Shown here: piece after piece, positions 38,846-49,123 of the stretch | Layout: the number at the start of each line of letters is the position of its first letter | Numbering within the stretch: the stretch's first letter is position 1 | NCBI GenBank assembly: GCA_023525715.1 | Contig: CM042016.1 | Span: 75,880,382-75,944,381 of the forward strand | Direction: 5' to 3' | Origin: Cichorium intybus | Lineage: Eukaryota; Streptophyta; Magnoliopsida; Asterales; Asteraceae | DNA: 64,000 nt | The notes under the pieces: model-generated | Told to the model about the DNA's origin: nothing | Seen by the model: the letters and a program-made list of their open reading frames with translations, nothing else | The model's database searches: none | Translations under genes and position numbers: made by a program

Positions 38846-40346
38846 GGGTTGTTTGTTTTTTTCTAGAAGAGCTTTTTGGCCACTTTTGTTTGCGGGCGGG
38901 CATACATTTTTTCCGTAGATCATTTGTTTTTTAGAAGACCGCAGACCTAAAAAGGTCTGCGCGTCCTCTTCTTGGAGAAGACATTGGCTTTGCACTTTTT
39001 TGGTCTTCTAAAGTCTGTTTGTATTGTACCTAAAAATACGCGTGTTTTTTCCTCCCCCTGCCTCCCATCGGTTCTACGCTACTTTCTCCCCGTTTTCTTT
39101 CTCCAGCCGTTCTCCCTCCTTCTTCCTTCCGTCCAACACTCCCCCCCAATCGGCGCCTGCACCGTCGATTGTCACGAGCCTGAAGAAGCCGCCGGTCGTC
39201 GTCGCCTGCACCGATCAGCGCCGTTCTCCCTCTTTCTCCAGCCCTTCTCCCTCGTTCTATAGATTGACGAAACCCTCACCGGGCCACTACTCCACCGCCG
39301 GAAATCACAGCAAGACGCCTCATAACCGCCGGAGGTAAGCTCTTTTTCTTTTTAAACTTGCTGAAAAGCTTTAAACTGCACCGTCGATTGTCACAATGTG
39401 ATACATTGATCCTCGATCCCCTTTTCTTACTTTGATTACTTTATTTCAGTTTGTGATATCTTGATTTCAGTTTGTGAATTTTATCATTTATGAAATCAGA
39501 AATTTTTGTGAATTCAACACTTGAAATCAGATTTGTGCATATAATGTTTGATGATATTAGATTTGTTTGTATAATTCTGAACTTGATGGAAGGAAAAGTG
39601 AAATCAGGAAAAATCATATTTTTGTGTATCATCTTACTGGAAATCAGACCTTTATGTCTGTTGATGCTGATTCTCAGATATTGGAGTATGATATTTATGA
39701 AAATCAGATTTTCTTGCTGAAACTTAGTTTACGCTTGCTAAATATGTGCTAAAAAGAATATTTTCTTGTTATCATTTGCAGGAAATTATTGGGGAAAATA
39801 GAAGGTTAGTTGGTGATGACAAAACAAAATGAATGCAATAATTGTGTTGGCTCAAGATTAGGGATTTGTTTGTTTTAGATGCTCAATTTATTATGTTCTT
39901 GTAACATGTTCTTGTTTTCATTTACACAGAAATTCATGTATATTTTTGTAAGATGTTCAATTATTATGTTCTTTTTTGGATTCTTTATGAATTGGTAGTT
40001 ATAAATACAAAGACTGAGTTTTGTTTGTTTTATATTTGTGTTTCCTTTTATCTTTGATGGTTAAATGTAAGGAATAGCAACGCACTTTGCATTTTTTTAT
40101 TGTTATATGATTGTATTCTCTTTTCTTATTGTTGTATTTATGTGAAATTATTATTGATTAGTGAAAAAGTATTTTAAGTTTTAAAAAGTCAGTTTATTTA
40201 ATTTTTTAGTTTATTTTAATAATCTGCAGACTTTAAAAAACAAACAGTTTTTTTTTTGCAGAATGTAGACGTTTAGTCCACCTCTTCTTCTGCAGATGTG
40301 GTCCGCAGACTGCAGCCGTTTTACCTCTTCAAAAACAAACAACACC
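38846..40346. mobile_element. TIR DNA transposon (about 1.5 kb) inside the FAR1-like 5'-UTR intron
   Basis: The left end gggttgtttgttttttt and right end (reverse complement ggtgttgtttgtttttgaag) form terminal inverted repeats, followed inward by gaccgcagacc/gtctgcgg elements on both sides. A GC-rich, Pro/Ser-coding block (39,050-39,340) resembles a host 5'-UTR. No transposase is seen. Superfamily is uncertain (hAT or PIF/Harbinger), because no clean 8-bp or 3-bp duplication is evident. Confidence 0.65.
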
Positions 40347-41111
40347 TATGTGTCTTAATTAATTGATGTCCTTTGCTTGATCTTGTAGTTCATGAACAAT
40401 CTTCTTTTAGTATGAATTCTGGACATTCAAACAGTGGCAATTCAAATACTCATATTGATTCAGGATCAAGTAAGTAATATATTTTGTTTATGTATAATGT
40501 TTACAGTATTTATCAACAAATTTACATGTGAATATAATCAATGTACATATATAAGTTTTAATGCATCTACACAACTACATTTATTTCAATTTAGAATGTT
40601 TATTATATAGAGTTTGTTTTTGTAGATAAAAGTGGTGAATCTTGTGAATTAGAACCGAGTATCAATGAAGCTTTTAGTCTTGTTCCTTACAATATAAAAG
40701 ATAAAAAGTCGAGGCTTGGTCTTTTGTTTAATACTTTGGACGATGCTGTTGATTTTTACACAAAATATGGTGAAGAAGTTGGTTTTGATGTGAATCTTTC
40801 AAGTCAAAAGCGATATAATGACGACACTGTGCGTATAAGATACTTAAATTGTAGTAGAGCATGTTTTACAGAAACCTTCAAGCATAATTCTATAACTGAA
40901 AGTGAGTCTTGTAAAAGGAAACCCACTTCTAAGAAGATTGGATGTCCTGCTGTCATAAAGTTTAAGAATCTTCGTGGTTCCTCAAAGTTCTATGTATATG
41001 GTTTTGTTGAATAGCACAACCATAATCTAGTTTCCAAAGAGAACTTGTATTTGTTAAGGAATAATAGGAAGCTTGACTTTCTTAAACAATCATTCATTCA
41101 TAGGGTTGGTA

Positions 41112-41116
41112 CTACC
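41112..41116. other. Left flank (presumed target duplication CTACC) of the minus-strand gypsy
   Basis: Five bases next to the LTR boundary. The partner would lie beyond the right end of the window. Confidence 0.4.
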
Positions 41117-43660
41117 TGTCACCACCCCAAACTGAATTGGCGGAAACGTTCGATGGTGGATGACTTCTTGAACAATATCATAACAATGTTGAATAATAGT
41201 GATTCAAAGCAAAACAACCATCATAAAATAATTGCAACAGTTACATAGTTCAATGTTGTATGTTTCAATTACAATTAGAAATGATGCAAGAATACGTAAA
41301 ATGACGTCATAACGTCCCTTCATTTAGCGCTTGGGGTTTACCTTATCGATTTCCTGAGAATACAAGTAGTTGAAAAAATGTCAACAATTAAGTTGGTGAG
41401 TTCATAAGTATTTTATATAAGAAAAATCCCTTTCTTTGTAAACGATAGTATTGTAATCCAAGAAAATCCAATATTTTCTTATAAAAGTGTCAAAGTCTTT
41501 TAAAAACCCAAAGACTAAAATGTATTGCGTACTTTGTAGCATAAAACCGGTAAAAATGTATATTTCCACGTAAACAATTCATATAGTTGATTTTCCCATG
41601 CGAGATGCCCTATAACCATATTGTGACCACGTAGGCCTGCTTCGACGTTCTTCAGGCGTCGGACTGTTAGACATTTGTCACCTCAGACCTGCCGGTCTAG
41701 CTGTAGCTAACAACTCAGGTGCAAGGTTGTCAATCCCGTATAGATCTATACACAAATATTGCGCTCTCTTACCGAGACTCTAGTTATAAATTTCAGGACT
41801 TTAGCGTGCGTACTTATACAAGTACTGTGAAGACCTATCTCACAAAATGTATATGTATCAACTCATATATGTATATTTGTTAAGAAACATTTGTTTTTAC
41901 CGTTATCATATTTTCCCATGATAATATAGTAACGTATGATAATTATATATTTTTATATAATTATTTTGTAATGTTGAAAATGTCATAAATATCATTGTTT
42001 ACATAAATTATTCCTATAATAATCTATTTTTAGTATTCAGTCGTAATAAGCATTTATTTACGAACATATGTGAAATAACTTATTTAGATGATTATAACAA
42101 CATCTTTTAAGATACTTCCCACAAAAATGGTGGAATAACTTGGTTATAACCATTTTTGCTAGAAAAGTCGTATTTCCAGTCACAAAAACGTAGTTTTTAC
42201 TAGTTATTGTGTTTGTGACTTTTCTTTTAAAGATCTAGCATTTTTACACACAATATGTTTATAGATTGGTAACTTTTATTTAAACATATTATATCATAGT
42301 GTTCGTAATACTTAGATCTAACCATATTTCAAGTCAAAAACATTTTTACACAAAAACTCGTTTATAAAATTGTGTAAATCGTTGTTTATAGTGTGTAAAC
42401 TTGTATTCTCCCCCTAAAAGCTTGGAAAAGATGAAAATGAGGGGTATGAACTCACCCTTGATGTGTGCTTTAACTAGAAACAAGGTTGATCTTGAGGGTT
42501 TAACGATAGGAACGAATATCCAAGCTTTGGAGCTCCGACGACCCTTGGACAAAACTATTACCCAATGGTTTTACATAGATGTTAGTGTGTGTAAACGAGA
42601 TAAAAGTGGTGTAATAGATCTTAAAATCACTAGATGAAGCTAACTTACCAAAAAGATATGGAAAACACTTGAAAATGGTGGATGGTGGTGGTGGAGAGGG
42701 GTGGCCGGCGATGGTTTGTGGTGGTGGTGGGTGTTTGAGAGGTGGTGGGGAGAGGGTGAGGGAGCCGAGAATTGGGAGAGAAAGAGAGAAGTGTTGGGTG
42801 TTGGTGACAGTTCAAATGAGGTGTAGTTATTAGTTTATTAGATTAATAGGATTTTAAATTTAATTAGTTAAATCATAGCCTTTTAAGCCTAATATCTAGC
42901 CTTGTACTTGGAGATTATATGCGGAATGAGAGGATTCAGCCGATAGGGGGGGGGGGGGTGGGGTGGGTTAGTTTTATAAAAAAAATGAAATCTACTTATA
43001 AAAACAAGTGATTTTTATAAAATCGTAAAACGTTTTAGCGAAATTTTATGATCTTTTGAAGAAAAGATGTTCTAAATAAATATTATGTATAAAAACATTG
43101 CTAAACATTTATTTTGATTGAATTAGAACTCGTTAGATGATGAAATACGCGTTTAAGCGTAGTATTCTTCCGATTACGCGATTTTCAGCATTTTACCGAA
43201 AATTGTATTTGGCTTTGAAATTAAATATTAGATAGTATTACGTTTCATCATATATAGTTTGTTACCCCATATTTGATGTTTAAGGCACCACGTTTTGTAT
43301 TTTGGGTCCAAAACCTGTGTACATTTATCCGCTCACAGCGTTTTAATTGTTGTAACTTTCACATACGAACTCCGTTTTCGACGTTCTATATATCCAGAGG
43401 TTCGTATTTACGAATACATCGTTTTATGAATATTATTATTCTCAAAATAATAATTGTATGATTATCGAATGTTTACGCTACAGTAGTTTATTATACGTAT
43501 TTTCAGTGTTTACTCGATAATTGATTTATGCGTATGTAGTATTATAATATTTAATAATACATCGTAAAATTTCTGGAAAATTACATTTCAACATATGGAT
43601 TAACATACGCTTTGTTTGACTACATTTGACTTTTGTTGAAAAAAATTTGCAATTGTCACA
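41117..43660 (-). mobile_element. 3' LTR of the minus-strand gypsy (2,544 bp)
   Basis: It reads tgtgacaattgc... to ...ggggtggtgaca on the minus strand, with a purine-rich tract and the nearby motif cgggacgaaatt just upstream (43,661-43,695). It interrupts the FAR1-like exon. It includes a GGT/GGA-rich block (42,676-42,780) and a G13 run (42,946-42,958) on the plus strand. Frame shadows inside it are not genes. Confidence 0.82.
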
Positions 43661-43689
43661 TCATCTACCCGTTAGAAGGAATTTCGTCC

Positions 43690-44811
43690 CGAAATTTAAC
43701 ACTTGAGTAAATCCTCAAGGGTTTGGGAAGAGATGTGGATATTTCTATTTCATTTGGTCCTCACGCTCCCAAGTAAATTCAGGTCCACGCTTGGCACTCC
43801 AGCGGTCCTTCACTATCGGTATGCGGCTTTGTTTTGTTCTTTTGATTTCTTTATCCATGATCACCACGGATTCTTCAACGAAATGGAGGTTCTCTTTCAC
43901 CTCGATCTCGTCAAGTGGAATGACAAGAGTCTCATCGGACAGACACTTCTTTAGGTTGTACACGTGGAAAGTGGGATGGACATTGCTGAGTTCCTGTGGT
44001 AGTTGGAGTTTGTAGGCTACCGAGCCGATCCTGTCAAGGATCTCAAATGGACCAATGTATCTTGGGTTCAGTTTCCTATGCTTTCAAAAGCGTATCATTC
44101 CCTTCCACGGTGAGACCATCAACAGTACACGGTCGCCCACCTGGAATTCTAAGGGTTTGCGTCGTTTATCTGCATAACTCTTTTGCCGATCACGTGATGC
44201 CTTCAATCATGCACGGATCTGAATGATTTTCTCTGTCGTCTCTCGTATGATGTCCGGACCGGTAAGAGTGCTGTTCGGTACTTGTCCTCCGGCTAGCTGA
44301 GTGTCACCCACCTCTGCCCAGCACAGAGGGGATCTGCACTTGCGTCCGTATAGAGCTTCGAAAACTTTAATGCTCGTGTAATAACTATTGTTTTATGAAA
44401 ATTCAACGAGCGGTAAGTGGGTGTCTCACGCCTTACCAAAGTCTATCACACAAGCCCTCAACATGTCTTCCAGAGTCTAAATAGTTCTTTCACTTTGCCC
44501 GTCCGTCTGTGGATGGTACATTGTACTCATGTGGAGTCTGGTTCCAAAGGCTTTTTGCAATGATTGCCAAAATCGCAACGTGAACCGACTATCCCTATCC
44601 GAGATAATAGAAATTGGTGCACCATGCAATCGTACTATTTCTTTGATGTACGTCCTTGTAAGTTTCTCCATCTTGTGGGTTTCCTTGATTGGCAGGAAGT
44701 AAGCGGACTTAGTTAACCTATCGACGATTACCCATATGGTGTCCAGCCCACCAGTTGTTTTGGGTAACTTGGTTATGAAGTCCATAGTTATCCGCTCCCA
44801 CTTCCAATTGG
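43690..44811 (-). pseudogene. Gypsy integrase core and chromodomain region (decayed)
   Basis: 44,785-44,477 encodes MDFITKLPKT, then SIISDRDSRF and YHPQTDGQSERTI, i.e. the D, D, E blocks of the rve core. 43,963-43,745 encodes YNLKKCLSDETLVIPLDEIE and ends GPEFTWEREDQMK, a chromodomain-type C-terminus. Between them the frame is broken. The 5' side of the integrase continues at 60,920 across the inserted tandem element. Confidence 0.85.
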
Positions 44812-44816
44812 GTATT
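44812..44816. other. Target-site duplication GTATT (left)
   Basis: Matches 60,915-60,919; it flanks the whole three-LTR structure, so that structure descends from one insertion. Confidence 0.93.
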
Positions 44817-45360
44817 TGTAAGACCTGTATTCCATTTATTGCATTTAGTTATAATTGTTGTGAATTCTATGATTTTTGGTAGTTAAAGAAACTAAGAAAA
44901 ACTTTAGTTACGATTTCATAGGAAAATCAGCATTTTGTGATGTTTTTAGAAAAATCATAATTAATTATAGGAACATTGTTTGGACCTCAAACTAGTGCAC
45001 AAAGTTTACAAATTGAGTCTAGTATAATTCTTAAAAATAGTTGTAAGCTTGAAAGTGGAGTTATATATGGTTAAAAATGCAATCTTCACTAAGTAGTTCG
45101 AATTTGACAGATTAGATAGTCTGTTTTCAAAAAATCATAATAAATCATAGAAAAATCGTATAAATACATAACATACATCCCTGGAAAGGTATTGAGATGA
45201 ACTTTCTGAATATCAAATAAAAACGTGAATTTAATGGGTTTAAGAGTGGCTAAATCAGTCTTGAACAGACTGATTCTAGAAGGCCTTTAATTTCAACAAA
45301 ATTATATTATTAAAATCTTTTGTCAAAAGTGTCATGCCATTTTTTATTCAAGAATTCAAG

Positions 45361-45368
45361 TATAAATA
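45361..45368 (+). promoter_or_regulatory. TATA box in LTR 1
   Basis: tataaata followed by ccccccaaaa. Identical in LTR 2 (52,525) and LTR 3 (59,687). Transcription would be expected to start about 25-35 bp downstream. Confidence 0.6.
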
Positions 45369-46100
45369 CCCCCCAAAACATCTCATAAACCACACCAACA
45401 AATCTCAATCCAATATATAGAGGTTTCTAAGCACTAGAGTGTAAGAAGTGAGCGGAAGGAAGCTTAAAAGCCTAGCAAAGAAGTTATAGGTTCCGACGAC
45501 TGGTCATAAGGTAACTACAAACTTTTCTATAGCTTAATTAGGTATTGTAAAATAGTTTTTGTGTTAAGAAGTAGAATATTTAATAAGTATAACATATGTT
45601 ATAATATACTCATTTCTAACAATAGTAAACAAAAACCTTAAAATGTCGTTATTATAACAATTCGTAATTCCGAAAATAATACCGATTGATTTACTTACGA
45701 GGACGGTGACTAGGCCGATTACTTGGGATCTGGTTGTTGGATTTTCCGAAAGGCTAAAATGCTGAAAGGATCCTGCCACCCCATCTAATCTTCTACCTGG
45801 CTGTTCTTTACTTGATAAATCATGGAGTATCATATTGGAATTACTGAAGGGTTTAATGATGCGACTACAATATAGTTAAGGATTAAGAAATGATAGATTT
45901 CTTATTATGTTAACAGTTAAAGTTGAAGGAAATACAAAGCCGAGAAAGATAAACAATATAGTCAACTATAATTAGGTGAGTCTTCTCACTATACTATAGG
46001 TGATATTGCATGCGTAGGAAGGAATATATGTTAGACTAAGGTGATTTTACCTGTTATGATAATTGTATGAATTATTGCTATGATAATGATTGTTTGTGGA

Positions 46101-46249
46101 CGGAACGGGATAGCCCGCGAGCCAATAGGCGGAACGGGAATAGCCTGCGAGTCATTAGACGGAACGGGAAAAGCCTGCGAGCGATAAGACAGAACGGGAA
46201 CTGCCCGTGAGTCTTTAGGCGGAACAGGGATAGCCCGCGAGTCTCACAG
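46101..46249. repeat. 30-bp minisatellite, five units, in LTR 1
   Basis: Units of 29-31 bp of the type cggaacgggaatagcctgcg. They are GC-richer than the rest of the LTR. Equivalent arrays are at 53,265-53,413 and 60,427-60,575. Confidence 0.93.
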
Positions 46250-46591
46250 ACATATGAATGGTTATTATGTGTTGTATGTTATGTGATGGATCGTATGGTA
46301 TTTTGAGGAACTCACTAAGCTTTGTGCTTACCCCGTTGATATTTAACATTTTCAGATAATGGCAGAGACAGAGGGAAGGCTCCAACCTGACGCACCGCAT
46401 TCCACTATTTCCAAGACTTCCGCTACTTTATAAATAATTTATGTGAAGAATAAAGGACATGAGTTTCTATATGTATTTTGCTAAAATCAATACTATTGCT
46501 GATTTCTCTATTTGTAAAATATTCATTTATAAATCCATATTTGGTTTTCAAAAAAGAAAAATTTGACTTGAAAATCTGGGGCGTTACAAGT

Positions 46592-46603
46592 TGGTATCAG
46601 AGC
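46592..46603 (+). other. Primer-binding site (tRNA-Met), copy 1
   Basis: TGGTATCAGAGC three bases after LTR 1. Perfect match to the canonical plant primer site; repeated at 53,756-53,767. Confidence 0.93.
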
Positions 46604-47411
46604 CTTAGTTTGAGGGATTTAGATAAACTTTCGGGTAAATCTGAACTCAAACTGAGGACTGAGAGTTTTACAAAAAAAATATATATATATATATATTTGA
46701 AATTTTAAAAAGAAAAGGAATGCGATGCGTGCGGTCAGCCGGAGCTTAAGTGAGTAAATGATTCTCAAAATATCTGCATTCATGTATATGCTAGAAACTT
46801 GATATGATAAAGAGTATACTAAGGATTCACTCAGGAATTGCATGTTATAATTGCATGATTTAGGATGTCTGATTGCCTTATATGATGACAATTATGTGCA
46901 ACTGAAACTGTGATTATACTGTTAGGAAGTTAAATAAACGCTTGAATTGCATGTAGTTAATATCAGATGACTTTGGAATTAGTTATCTGACTTTATTAGT
47001 TGTTCCTTGTCTGGTGGTGATATTAGGATAATATTACTTATTCAACTGTATATTTTATCCTTAAAATTTTGTGTGAAATAAGCGTCAACAAAACTACCTA
47101 ATGGCATCAGCAAACGTTTTTCTCTTTTATCACAAGTATGATAAAGAAACTCTAGGAAGTGTAAAAAGAAGTGTTGAATGTAGAAACCGTATAAACAAGA
47201 ACCGTATAGTAATAAGAGACTATATAGTAATTTTGGAAGGACGTTTGGTACAAGTAAGAATAGGTGTGGAAGATAGTACAGGGCCCGTACTACCGAAAGC
47301 ACAGGATTCTTACATGTAACAGAGTCAGTCGCCAAAACTCCTATAAAGTCGGGTTGGTAGGGTAACCACATATAATAAGCATGGGCTCACCATCTTGTTT
47401 GTACAATCAGA
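46604..47411 (+). mobile_element. Untranslated leader, copy 1
   Basis: About 0.8 kb between the primer site and gag, with a short A/TA tract near 46,671-46,697. A 72-codon frame (47,101-47,319) lies upstream of gag. It has no recognisable domain and could act as an upstream ORF; the same is present in copy 2 (54,263-54,481). Confidence 0.7.
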
Positions 47412-48602
47412 ATGGTGGTGATTACAAGAAGCAATGGTAATGGTTCTGGGTCTAGTGAGGGACCAAGCCGACCCACTCGATCAGATGAGGAGCTACGAGA
47501 CTTAATTGCTGAAGAGGTATCACGCAAGGTGCTAGCCGAAATTCCTCGTTTCTTCGGTACAATCAAAACTGAACTGATAACGATGATTGAGGAACGACTT
47601 GCTACAATTAGTAGACCAAGGGATAGAATGGCGACTTATCGGGATTTTGCCGCATGTCAAGTCCCAGTGTTTGGTGGGGGAAGGGATCCAATCGCTAGTA
47701 TAAGATGGATTTCTGCAGTAGAGGGTGCTTTCAGAACCTGTTTTTGCCCAGAGGAATCAAAGGTTATCTTTGCTGTAAACCTGTTAAGAGACGATGCAAA
47801 GGATTGGTGGGAAATGATGGCTAAAGATCTCACTGATGCTCAAATAGAGGCTATCACTTGGGCCGAATTCACGACTAAGTTCAGACAAGAGTACGTCCCG
47901 CAAATAGAGATGGAACGTTTGGCTCAGGAATACTTGAACCTGACTCAGACCACAGAGACAATGGCAGAAATCACCAAAAAGTTTAACGAGCGGGCGCTCT
48001 TTTGCCCAGAGTATGCAGCCACAGAGAAAATGCGGATGAACCGATATTTGGCAATGCTTCAGACGGATATACGGGAGTTTGTGTCTGCTGCTAGGCACCA
48101 AACTCTTAACGACATGATTTCAGCCGCTCGAGCTCGAGAATTGGAACTGGAGAACCAACAAAGGCAGAAGCGTCAGGCACCAACACAACCTCATCCGCCA
48201 TCAAAGAAGCATAAAGGGGGGGACCAAGGAAGGCATGGTCAGAGAAGCTACGGTCAGTGTCGCAAGTGTGGGAAAAACCATGAGGGGCAGTGTAGAGCAG
48301 TAGTGTGCCATAAGTGTGGCAAAGAGGGCCACTATGCTAGGGATTGTCGACAGGAGGCCAAAATCTGCTTTAACTGCAATCAAGTAGGCCACTTCAAGGC
48401 CCAATGTCCCCGTCTGACTCAGGTAGTGGTTCAGAATCCGGCACCCACTACACTCCGGATTACCGATGGTAGGCAAGGGAAAGGGGAAGCCCCTAAGACC
48501 AAGGGTCGAGCATTCGTCATGACCGGCGAGGAGGCACAGGATGCGCCCGACGTCGTCACGGGTACTCTTTCTTTACTTGCCTCGTGTTTGTGGTGTGTGT
48601 AA
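47412..48602 (+). CDS. Gypsy Gag, copy 1 (396 aa if unspliced)
   Basis: Starts at ATG 47,412 and has a retrotransposon Gag capsid domain (about residues 80-240, DDAKDWWEMMAKDL, FTTKFRQEYVP). A basic stretch (KKHKGGDQGRHGQR) follows, then two good zinc knuckles, CHKCGKEGHYARDC and CFNCNQVGHFKAQC, after a degenerate one (CRKCGKNHEGQC). The last 14 codons and the stop (TAA, 48,600-48,602) lie inside a predicted intron (48,562-48,629). Splicing would instead fuse Gag, after VVTG, to protease. Capsid and RNA packaging are the expected roles. Confidence 0.92.
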   Translation: MVVITRSNGNGSGSSEGPSRPTRSDEELRDLIAEEVSRKVLAEIPRFFGTIKTELITMIEERLATISRPRDRMATYRDFAACQVPVFGGGRDPIASIRWISAVEGAFRTCFCPEESKVIFAVNLLRDDAKDWWEMMAKDLTDAQIEAITWAEFTTKFRQEYVPQIEMERLAQEYLNLTQTTETMAEITKKFNERALFCPEYAATEKMRMNRYLAMLQTDIREFVSAARHQTLNDMISAARARELELENQQRQKRQAPTQPHPPSKKHKGGDQGRHGQRSYGQCRKCGKNHEGQCRAVVCHKCGKEGHYARDCRQEAKICFNCNQVGHFKAQCPRLTQVVVQNPAPTTLRITDGRQGKGEAPKTKGRAFVMTGEEAQDAPDVVTGTLSLLASCLWCV

Positions 48603-48629
48603 TTAATATGTCTATTATGCTTTGATTAG
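48562..48629 (+). other. Predicted 68-bp intron between gag and pol, copy 1
   Basis: GTACTC...GATTAG, T-rich. Removing it joins the gag frame to the protease frame at the conserved VTG-TFLVN junction without frame loss. The related minus-strand gypsy in this window has that junction uninterrupted (63,122-63,160). The donor is weak and the length is near the plant minimum, so splicing is inferred, not shown. Confidence 0.65.
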
Positions 48630-49105
48630 GAACATTCTTAGTCAACTCTATGCCTACCTTTGCATTATTTGATTCGGGTGCTAGTCATTCTTTTGTGTCT
48701 GCCGCGTTGGGAAAGAGTTTCGGTATTGCTTTAGGAACTCTTCCTCAGCCGTTAGAAGTAGAAATTGCAGATGATAAAGCCGTGCAAGTGACTAGTGTTT
48801 ATCGGGGATGCGAAGTAGTGATTCAAGGAATAAAGTTTTCGATCGATCTCATCCCTATACCGTTGAGTGACTCTCGAGTCATCATCCGTATGGATTGGAT
48901 GGGTCAGCATGAATCATGGATCGATTGTAAGAACAAGCGAGTGTGGATTCAAACCCCAAGTGGGGGAGAGCTGGTTGTGCAGGGCGAGAGAAAGAATCGA
49001 GGTGCAGTTTTCTGTTCAGCTGCTAGGGCACGCAGACATTTTCAGCATGGAGGTTCGGGATTTGTGGCTTATGTTGAAGACACACGAGAAAAGAAGCCAC
49101 AATAG
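48630..49105 (+). CDS. Gypsy aspartic protease, copy 1, ended by UAG
   Basis: The reading frame enters from gag at 48,630 if spliced (first internal Met 48,650). FDSGASHSFVS carries the intact catalytic Asp-Ser-Gly, and MDWMGQHESWIDC is the usual downstream block. The frame meets TAG at 49,103-49,105 and continues in the same frame into RT. It would therefore need readthrough or a free start at 49,124 to make Pol, or the stop is a lesion. Confidence 0.85.
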
Positions 49106-49123
49106 AAAGCAGGTGATATACCG

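Larger units (their letters stand above)
44817..46588 (+). mobile_element. LTR 1 (5' LTR) of the tandem gypsy
   Basis: TGTAAGACCTG to ...ggggcgttaca. A TATA box (tataaata, 45,361-45,368) lies mid-LTR, implying U3 of about 575 bp. A five-unit 30-bp tandem array lies at 46,101-46,249. It carries about nine bases not shared by LTRs 2 and 3, all between 44,833 and about 46,116. Confidence 0.95.

Noticed and set aside
39024..39338. Pro/Ser-rich frame of 104 codons considered as a host protein
   Set aside because: It lies within a TIR element, overlaps another frame of similar length, and looks like GC-rich 5'-UTR sequence.
41045..41248. 67-codon frame taken as one protein
   Set aside because: It is the FAR1-like exon running across the LTR boundary at 41,117; the second half is LTR sequence.
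45564..45833. 89-codon minus frame found three times (also 52,728 and 59,890)
   Set aside because: It repeats only because it lies in the three LTR copies; no domain, and antisense to the promoter region.
46101..46249. Spaced 30-bp repeats considered as a CRISPR-like array
   Set aside because: Units are contiguous tandem repeats without spacers, inside an LTR of a plant genome.
47101..47319. 72-codon frame in the gypsy leader, present in both copies, considered as an extra gene
   Set aside because: Conservation reflects only the recent duplication. No recognisable domain; at most an upstream ORF.
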